DNA of 64,000 nucleotides, taken from the NCBI RefSeq assembly GCF_900115705.1, contig NZ_FOXL01000003.1, positions 558,001-622,000 of the forward strand, given 5' to 3'. A program made the position numbers and the translations under genes. Each line of letters opens with the position of its first letter. Position 1 is the stretch's first letter. Below, piece after piece: positions 58,381 to 64,000 of this stretch. This DNA comes from Frateuria terrea. Lineage in GTDB: Bacteria; Pseudomonadota; Gammaproteobacteria; Xanthomonadales; Rhodanobacteraceae. The notes beneath the pieces were generated by a model. The model made no database searches. It was given only the letters and a program-made list of their open reading frames with translations, and was not told the DNA's origin.

Positions 58381-59052
58381 CTACAGCAGCCCGCGCTCGG
58401 CCATCGACACGGGCGCGCCGTGGCCGATGACCAGGTGGTCGAGCACGCGCACGCCGACCAGCTGCAATGCCTCGCGCAGCTCGCGGGTGATCGCGCGGTC
58501 GGCAGCGCTGGGCTCGGCGACGCCGCTGGGGTGGTTGTGGGCCAGGATCACCGCGCAGGCGTTGTGCTTAAGGCACGCCCGCACGACCTCGCGCGGGTGC
58601 ACGCTGGCGCCGTCCACGGTGCCGCGGAACAATTCCTCGAAGGCCAGCACGCGGTGGCGGTTGTCCAGGTAGAGGCAGCCGAATACCTCGTAGGGCAGAT
58701 GGCGCAGGCGGGCGCTGAGATATTCGCCACTGTCGCGCGGGCTGCCGAGGCTGGGCATGGCCTGCAGCTGCTCGGCCAGGCTGCGCCGGGCCAGCTCCAG
58801 CGCGGCGACGATGCGCGCGCGCTTGGCCGGCCCCAGGCCGGGCTTGGGGGCGGGGCCGTCCGCGCGGCCGAGCAGGGCACCCAGGCCACCGGCCTCCTGC
58901 AGCAGCTCGCGACCCAACGCGATGGCATCCTTGCCAGGCATGCCGTTGCCCAGCAGCACGGCCAGCAGTTCGGCGTCGGACAGGGTGGCGCTGCCGCGGT
59001 GCAGCAGCTTCTCGCGGGGACGTTCACCGCTGGGCCATTCACGGATGCTCAT
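58381..59052 (-). CDS. radC: RadC-family JAB/MPN protein
   Basis: 223 residues. The N-terminal helix-hairpin region (about 1-100) has [21 protein letters not shown] and [15 protein letters not shown]; the C-terminal JAB domain carries the JAMM metal motif [20 protein letters not shown] (His-x-His...Asp). The family was long called a DNA repair protein, but that role is disputed and the substrate is unknown. Divergent from coaBC with about 100 bases between, as in many gammaproteobacteria (radC/dfp). Confidence 0.94.
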   Translation of the reverse strand: MSIREWPSGERPREKLLHRGSATLSDAELLAVLLGNGMPGKDAIALGRELLQEAGGLGALLGRADGPAPKPGLGPAKRARIVAALELARRSLAEQLQAMPSLGSPRDSGEYLSARLRHLPYEVFGCLYLDNRHRVLAFEELFRGTVDGASVHPREVVRACLKHNACAVILAHNHPSGVAEPSAADRAITRELREALQLVGVRVLDHLVIGHGAPVSMAERGLL

Positions 59053-59149
59053 CCGGCCATCCTGCCTGCGGGAGTGCGACCGGAGGCAGCAGTGGGCCAT
59101 GGCGATTCCGGTAAGCTAGCGCTTCGCCCGGTTGTCAGGCCCGTCCTAC

Positions 59150-60355
59150 ATGAGTCTTGCCCAACGTCGCATCCTGCTCGGCGTCTCGGCGGGTATCGCC
59201 GCCTACAAGTCCTGCGAACTGGTGCGCCGGCTGCGCGAGCAGGGGGCCGAGGTGCGTGTGGCGATGACCGAAGGCGCGACGCACTTCGTCGGCGCGACCA
59301 CGTTCCAGGCGCTGTCGGGCCAGCCGGTGCGCGTGTCGCTGTGGGACGAGGGTGCCGAGGCGGCGATGGGCCACATCGAACTGGCGCGGTGGGCCGAGCG
59401 CGTGCTCATCGCCCCGGCCAGCGCCGACATCCTGGCCCGCCTTGCGCAGGGCCACGCCGACGATCTGCTGACTACCCTGTGTCTGGCCAGCGCCGCGCCG
59501 CTGTATGTGGCGCCGGCGATGAACCAGCAGATGTGGGCGCATCCCGCGGTGCAGGCGAACCTGGCTACGTTGCGCTCGCGCGGCGTAACCGTGCTGGGCC
59601 CGGCTGCCGGCGAGCAGGCCTGCGGCGATGTCGGTTCCGGGCGCATGCTCGAGCCACACGAACTGCGCGATGCGCTGGCCGGCTCCTTCGGCGATGGTGC
59701 CCTGGCCGGGCTGCGCGTGCTGGTGAGTGCAGGCCCCACCTACGAGGACATCGACCCGGTGCGCTTCATCGGCAACCGCAGTTCCGGGCGCATGGGTTTT
59801 GCCGTGGCCGAGGCGGCCGCCTCGGCCGGCGCGCAGGTGACACTGGTCGCCGGCCCGGTCAGCCTGCCATCCCCTGCCGGTATCGCCCGGCGCCTGGACG
59901 TGCGCAGCGCCGCGCAGATGCGCGAGGCGGTGCTGGGGGCGGCTGCGTCGGCGGATATCTACATCGGCGCCGCCGCAGTGGGCGACTACCGCCCCGCCCA
60001 AGTCGCCTCGCGCAAACTCAAGAAGCGCGACGGCGCGCCGCTGGTGCTGGACCTCGCGGAGAATCCGGACATTCTGAAGGACCTGGCTGCTGCGTCGCCG
60101 CATGCGTTCCTGGTCGGCTTCGCCGCCGAGACCCATGACGTGGCCGCCTACGCGCAGGACAAGCTCGCCCGCAAGGGTCTGGACATGATCGCTGCCAACC
60201 GTGTCGGCGAGGGACTCGGCTTCGAGGCCGACGACAATGCGCTGAGCCTGTATTGGCCTGGCGGCGGCGAGGAGCTGCCGCGCGCCTCCAAGCGCGCGCT
60301 GGCGGCGCGCTTGATCGCGCGCGTGGCTGAGCGCTACCGGATGGCACGTTCATGA
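59150..60355 (+). CDS. coaBC: Bifunctional phosphopantothenoylcysteine decarboxylase/synthetase
   Basis: 401 residues. The N-terminal flavin-dependent CoaC half (about 1-185) has [18 protein letters not shown], the His in [18 protein letters not shown] and a Cys in [13 protein letters not shown]; the CoaB half (about 190-400) has [20 protein letters not shown] and AAAVGDYRP, with [10 protein letters not shown] further on. It forms 4'-phosphopantetheine in CoA synthesis. The ATG at 59150 fits the family start better than an in-frame TTG. Its stop overlaps dut by ATGA. Confidence 0.96.
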   Translation: MSLAQRRILLGVSAGIAAYKSCELVRRLREQGAEVRVAMTEGATHFVGATTFQALSGQPVRVSLWDEGAEAAMGHIELARWAERVLIAPASADILARLAQGHADDLLTTLCLASAAPLYVAPAMNQQMWAHPAVQANLATLRSRGVTVLGPAAGEQACGDVGSGRMLEPHELRDALAGSFGDGALAGLRVLVSAGPTYEDIDPVRFIGNRSSGRMGFAVAEAAASAGAQVTLVAGPVSLPSPAGIARRLDVRSAAQMREAVLGAAASADIYIGAAAVGDYRPAQVASRKLKKRDGAPLVLDLAENPDILKDLAAASPHAFLVGFAAETHDVAAYAQDKLARKGLDMIAANRVGEGLGFEADDNALSLYWPGGGEELPRASKRALAARLIARVAERYRMARS

Positions 60356-60807
60356 TCGACGTCGAACTCAAGGTCCTCGATCCGCGCCTGGGTGATTCCA
60401 TTCCGCTGCCCGAAGCGGCCACCGCCGGCAGCGCCGGCATGGACCTGCGTGCGGCGATCGAGGCGCCGCTCACCCTGGCGCCCGGCGAGAGTGTGCTGGT
60501 GCCCAGTGGCATCGCCATCCACATCGGCGATCCCGGCTGGTGCGCCTTGATCGTGCCGCGCTCCGGGCTGGGCCATAAGCACGGGCTGGTCATGGGCAAC
60601 CTCGTCGGAGTGATCGATGCCGATTACCAGGGCCCGCTGATGATTTCCTGCTGGAACCGCGGCAGCGTCCCCTACACCATCGGTGTGGGCGACCGCATCG
60701 CGCAGTTGCTGCTGGTGCCGGTGGCGCAGGCACGACTGCGCGTGGTGAGCGCATTCGCGCCTTCCGCGCGTGGCGCCGGCGGATTCGGATCGACCGGTAT
60801 CCAATGA
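60352..60807 (+). CDS. dut: dUTP diphosphatase
   Basis: 151 residues, trimeric dUTPase that hydrolyses dUTP to dUMP and pyrophosphate, keeping uracil out of DNA. All five motifs are visible: [48 protein letters not shown] and [10 protein letters not shown]. It overlaps coaBC by four bases and is followed after about 40 bases by the algC-type gene, the coaBC-dut-algC order known from pseudomonads. Confidence 0.97.
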   Translation: MIDVELKVLDPRLGDSIPLPEAATAGSAGMDLRAAIEAPLTLAPGESVLVPSGIAIHIGDPGWCALIVPRSGLGHKHGLVMGNLVGVIDADYQGPLMISCWNRGSVPYTIGVGDRIAQLLLVPVAQARLRVVSAFAPSARGAGGFGSTGIQ

Positions 60808-60849
60808 AACCAGGCATCAACTGACGTGGTGGCAAGCGGCGGGGGCGAG

Positions 60850-63171
60850 ATGGCAAGAAAGATCGCAAGGGAGCCGGGGGCCGGCGGCGCCGTGGCATGG
60901 CAGCAGCTGTTGCCGCTCGCCGGCGGTACCGTGCTGCTGCTGCTGGGCCTGTTTTGCGCGTGGCAGACCTGGCTGATCGCCAGCGAAAGCGGCGGGGTGG
61001 CCCGCGTACACGCGGCGCAGGACGCCGCCGTACGCTCGCTGGCGGCGGAAATCGCCGGCGAGCGCAAGCAGGTGGCCCAGGCCGCCGCTTCGCTCGATCC
61101 GTCCATGCTGCAAGGCGATCGCGCCCAGCTCGCCCAGGCGCTGCGCGAGCGCCTGCCGCAGGCACTGGGCGTGGACGTCTACAGTGCGGGCCTGGACGAA
61201 GTGCTGCATGCGAACTACCGCACGTTCGGTTACGCCAAGGCCGCCCAGCTGATGGCCGCACAGACCGGTGAGGGCGAGCCGCCGATGCAGACGGTGGTGG
61301 CGGGCGGCCAGCGCAGATTGAGCCTGGTGCAGCCGCTGGGATCGGCGCAGCGGCCGCAGGGGTGGGCTTGGATCGAGTTGCCATTCACGCCGCTGCAACA
61401 GCGTTTCGAGTCCATTGCGCCGGGTGATGGGCGCATCGACCTGCGCCAGGGTGATGATCGCGGCGAGCTCAGCCTGCTGACGCGCGGCGCCCCGTCGGCC
61501 CAGGCGGAGGACATCGCCAAGCCGGTGCCCGGCAGCAGCTTCAGCGTGCGCGCGGCGTTACCGGCTGCCTTCATCCTGCTGCCGCGCTTCTGGCCGCTGG
61601 CTGCCTTGCTGGCGTTGCTGTGCATCGGTGGCGGCCTGTACCTGTTGTCGCTGCGCGGTCGAACGCCCGTGCGTGAAGAGATCCAACCCGAGGAGACCAT
61701 GGTGTCCGATGTGATTCCCGCCAAGCCCCAGCCGGCACCGCCGGCGGCGCGTCCCGCAGCCAGCATGCCGCCTGCGGCGAGCCCGGCCGACGCCGTCGAT
61801 CCGAGCATCTTTCGCGCCTATGACGTGCGCGGGGTGGTCGGCAAGACGCTCACGGCACAGGTGGCGCGACTGCTGGGCCAGTCCATCGGCACGCTGATGC
61901 GCGAGAAGGGCCTCAACGAAATCGTGGTCGGCCGTGACGGCCGCCTGTCCGGGCCGGAGCTGGCCGGCGCGCTGTCCGATGGTTTGCGCGAAGCGGGCAT
62001 CGACGTGATCGACGTCGGCGCCGTACCCACCCCGGTGGTGTACTTCGCCGCCTACCGCTTCAACACCGGCAGCGGCGTAGCGGTGACCGGCAGCCACAAT
62101 CCGCCGGACTACAACGGCTTCAAGATCGTGGTCGGCGGCGAAACGCTTTCCGAAGGGGCGATCCAGGACCTGTACAAGCGCATCGCCAGCGGCGCGTTGG
62201 AGGCCGGCGGCCAGGGCGGCCTGCGCCATGTCGACGTGGTGCCCGACTACATCGAGCGGATTACCTCCGACGTGCAGGCCGAGCGACGCCTGAAGGTGGT
62301 GGTCGATTGCGGCAACGGCATTCCCGGTGCCGTGGCGCCGCAGGTACTCGAAGGCATCGGTTGTGAGATCGTGCCGCTGTATTGCGAGGTCGACGGCACC
62401 TTCCCGAACCATCATCCGGATCCGTCCGATCCGCACAACCTGGAAGACCTGATCCACGCGGTGCGCCAGACCGGCGCGGACCTCGGTGTCGCCTTCGACG
62501 GTGACGGCGACCGCCTTGGCGTGGTCACGCGGGAGGGCGAGATCATCTATCCGGACCGCCTGTTGATGCTGTTCGCGCGCGACGTGCTGTCCCGCCAGCC
62601 GGGCGCGACGATCATTTACGACGTCAAGTGCACCGGCCACCTGAAGGGCCAGGTGCTGGAGGCCGGCGGCAGCCCGCTGATGTGGCGCACCGGCCATTCG
62701 CTGATCAAGGCCAAGATGCGCCAGACCCAGGCGGAGCTGGCCGGCGAGATGAGCGGCCACTTCTTCTTCAAGGAACGCTGGTACGGCTTCGACGACGGCA
62801 TCTACGCCGGCGCGCGACTGCTGGAAATCCTCGCCAGCGACCTGGATGCGCGCACGCCCGAGCAGATTTTCGCCACCTGCCCGAAGGGCGTGTCGACGCC
62901 CGAATTGAAGATCGAGCTGGCCGAAGGCGAGCACTACCGCTTCATCGAGAAGTTCAAGGAAAAGGCGGGCTTCGGCGATGCCACGCTGACCACTATCGAC
63001 GGCGTGCGCGCCGACTGGCCGGACGGTTGGGGGCTGGTGCGTGCCTCCAACACCACGCCGGTGCTGGTGTTGCGTTTCGATGCGGACAACGCGGCGGCGC
63101 TCAAGCGCATCCAGCAGGCGTTCCGCGAGCAGCTGTTCCTGGTCGATCCGGGGTTGAAGCTGCCGTTCTGA
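60850..63171 (+). CDS. algC: Membrane-anchored phosphomannomutase/phosphoglucomutase (AlgC with N-terminal extension)
   Basis: 773 residues. Residues 1-315 form an extra N-terminal unit: a membrane segment (about 20-43), an extracytoplasmic domain with a helical start (RSLAAEIAGERKQVAQAAAS), a second segment (about 245-270) and a Pro/Ala linker. The enzyme half (about 318-773) has the phosphoserine loop TGSHNPPDYNG (Ser415), the metal loop DGDGDR (550-555), GEMSGH and RASNTTPVLVL. It supplies mannose-1-P and glucose-1-P for LPS and exopolysaccharide. ATG 60850 chosen; a GTG 24 bases upstream is possible. The chosen start has only a weak GGGGGCGAG before it. Confidence 0.93.
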   Translation: MARKIAREPGAGGAVAWQQLLPLAGGTVLLLLGLFCAWQTWLIASESGGVARVHAAQDAAVRSLAAEIAGERKQVAQAAASLDPSMLQGDRAQLAQALRERLPQALGVDVYSAGLDEVLHANYRTFGYAKAAQLMAAQTGEGEPPMQTVVAGGQRRLSLVQPLGSAQRPQGWAWIELPFTPLQQRFESIAPGDGRIDLRQGDDRGELSLLTRGAPSAQAEDIAKPVPGSSFSVRAALPAAFILLPRFWPLAALLALLCIGGGLYLLSLRGRTPVREEIQPEETMVSDVIPAKPQPAPPAARPAASMPPAASPADAVDPSIFRAYDVRGVVGKTLTAQVARLLGQSIGTLMREKGLNEIVVGRDGRLSGPELAGALSDGLREAGIDVIDVGAVPTPVVYFAAYRFNTGSGVAVTGSHNPPDYNGFKIVVGGETLSEGAIQDLYKRIASGALEAGGQGGLRHVDVVPDYIERITSDVQAERRLKVVVDCGNGIPGAVAPQVLEGIGCEIVPLYCEVDGTFPNHHPDPSDPHNLEDLIHAVRQTGADLGVAFDGDGDRLGVVTREGEIIYPDRLLMLFARDVLSRQPGATIIYDVKCTGHLKGQVLEAGGSPLMWRTGHSLIKAKMRQTQAELAGEMSGHFFFKERWYGFDDGIYAGARLLEILASDLDARTPEQIFATCPKGVSTPELKIELAEGEHYRFIEKFKEKAGFGDATLTTIDGVRADWPDGWGLVRASNTTPVLVLRFDADNAAALKRIQQAFREQLFLVDPGLKLPF

Positions 63172-63248
63172 CGAAGTAGCCAGGGGTAGCGGACCGCTCC
63201 GCGCCGGGTTGCGTGGGGCGAGCCCTTGCTCGCATCTCCGATGTGCGC

Positions 63249-63887
63249 CTAGTGCTGTGGTTCGTCCTGCTGTTTCTTCAGGGCGCGATAGCGCTCGAGC
63301 TGCTGCGCGGCCTCCTTTTCGGCCGTGTCGCGATGGTCTTGCTGGCGCTCGAGCACCGCGCGCTGCCCGGCGACCACGTTGCGCTGGTCGGCAATGCTGT
63401 CGGCCAGGTACTTGGGCACTTTTTCCTTGGTCCGCTCCACGTCGGCGGCGCGGCCGAGCAGGTCGGCCAGGGTCTTTTCCTGGCTGCGCAGGTTCAGGCG
63501 CGTGGTGTTGATCTGCTGGTCGAGGCTGTCGAGCTCTTCCTGCTGTGCCTGCTTGAGGTCGGCCTCGTCGCCGTACGCATTGAGCATCTGCAGGTCGGCA
63601 CGCCGGCTCGCTTCCTCGGCGCGGCGTTGTGCCGCCTGCTCGGCGGCGACCTTTTCGGCTGCGGCGCGCTCCTCGGGGCTCAGCTGGCGCTCGACGTGGC
63701 GCACCACGTAACCGCGGTCGTTGACCAGGTCGTAACCGTATTTCATCGCCCCGGAGGTGAGACTGTCGCTGTAGTGGGACAGGCCCTTGGCATCGCGCCA
63801 GTGATAGCGGATGCCGGTGGCCTTCTGGGCATGGGCGGTCAGGACCGCTGCCAGGCTGATGGCGACGGCGTAAACGAGCTTGCGCAT
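63249..63887 (-). CDS. Exported DUF4124 coiled-coil protein
   Basis: 212 residues. Signal peptide at about 1-20 (VYAVAISLAAVLTAHA), a DUF4124 domain (about 24-75: GIRYHWRDAKGLSHYSDSLTSG and RGYVVRHVERQL) and then a long Glu/Gln/Ala-rich coiled coil (about 78-210). DUF4124 typically begins with a Y-x-W-x-D-x-x-G-x-x-H-Y-S-D pattern, which is met here. Periplasmic; function unknown. It is convergent with algC, and the last about 110 bases of the window upstream of it show no further gene. Confidence 0.82.
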   Translation of the reverse strand: MRKLVYAVAISLAAVLTAHAQKATGIRYHWRDAKGLSHYSDSLTSGAMKYGYDLVNDRGYVVRHVERQLSPEERAAAEKVAAEQAAQRRAEEASRRADLQMLNAYGDEADLKQAQQEELDSLDQQINTTRLNLRSQEKTLADLLGRAADVERTKEKVPKYLADSIADQRNVVAGQRAVLERQQDHRDTAEKEAAQQLERYRALKKQQDEPQH

Positions 63888-64000
63888 GGATACCCCCTCC
63901 TGGCGGGCAGTATAGCCATCGTGCGGATACCGCCTAAAGCCTGGACGAAGGCCGAGGTCGCGCGTGTGACGCCGGTCGCCACTCGCGCGACCGACGTTCA

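Noticed and set aside
1-64000. CRISPR array, insertion sequence, prophage, tRNA or rRNA genes
   Set aside because: No regularly spaced repeats, transposase-like frames, terminal repeats, integrase, or tRNA/rRNA signatures were seen on reading both strands.

Overview
The window is a contiguous piece of chromosome from a high-GC gammaproteobacterium, most likely Rhodanobacteraceae or Xanthomonadaceae (Rhodanobacter, Dyella, Frateuria or a relative). The reasons are the very high GC, a TonB-dependent receptor of the Xanthomonas/Caulobacter type, the coaBC-dut-algC order, the divergent speE/speA pair, and short CCCTCTCC...GGAGAGGG repeats between genes. I see no tRNA, rRNA, insertion sequence, prophage or CRISPR array. 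About 52 protein genes can be supported. Long open frames opposite most genes are GC-driven shadows and are left out.

Layout: 0-6.4 kb is a stress and envelope block: manganese catalase, a Ycf46-like AAA+ ATPase, a Raf-kinase-inhibitor-like protein, then a tight plus-strand run DUF1328, DUF883, YqjE-like, a 98-residue protein and an AI-2E family transporter. 6.4-12.2 kb (minus strand) holds three related exported beta-propeller (PD40/TolB-like) proteins, a fourth exported protein of unknown family and a LytS/LytTR two-component pair. 12.4-14 kb has a SnoaL-like protein and a medium-chain reductase. 14-21.1 kb is a MexEF-OprN-type RND efflux operon with a divergent LysR regulator. 21.2-24.5 kb has a TonB_C-like exported protein, uppP and glnA with a near-ideal sigma-54/NtrC promoter.

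25-35 kb looks like a glycan-use island: a large TonB-dependent receptor, a GH92 alpha-mannosidase with altered signature motifs, a second LytS/LytTR pair and a CBM9/DUF5916 outer-membrane protein. A LacI-type palindrome and a leader hairpin precede the receptor. 35-42.3 kb holds an orphan DUF2235 protein with a lectin-like C-terminal half, ntrB-ntrC (which should drive the glnA promoter 13 kb away), a GNAT acetyltransferase and a PAS-GGDEF-EAL protein. 42.4-50.8 kb is mixed: an unknown 374-residue protein, a thiolase, a TonB-like protein, a phospholipase-D lipoprotein, YceI, SixA-like phosphatase, ParA-like ATPase, a 343-residue exported unknown and a 66-residue membrane protein.

50.8-64 kb is mostly housekeeping: speE and speA, 3-hydroxybutyrate dehydrogenase, a YdfG-like dehydrogenase, an argS-SPOR pair, radC, then coaBC-dut-algC with algC carrying a membrane-anchored N-terminal half, and a DUF4124 coiled-coil protein. 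The parts I find most worth following are the propeller/LytTR cluster, the glycan island with its unusual GH92, and an intergenic repeat that appears to have become the signal-peptide n-region of the RND outer-membrane lipoprotein.
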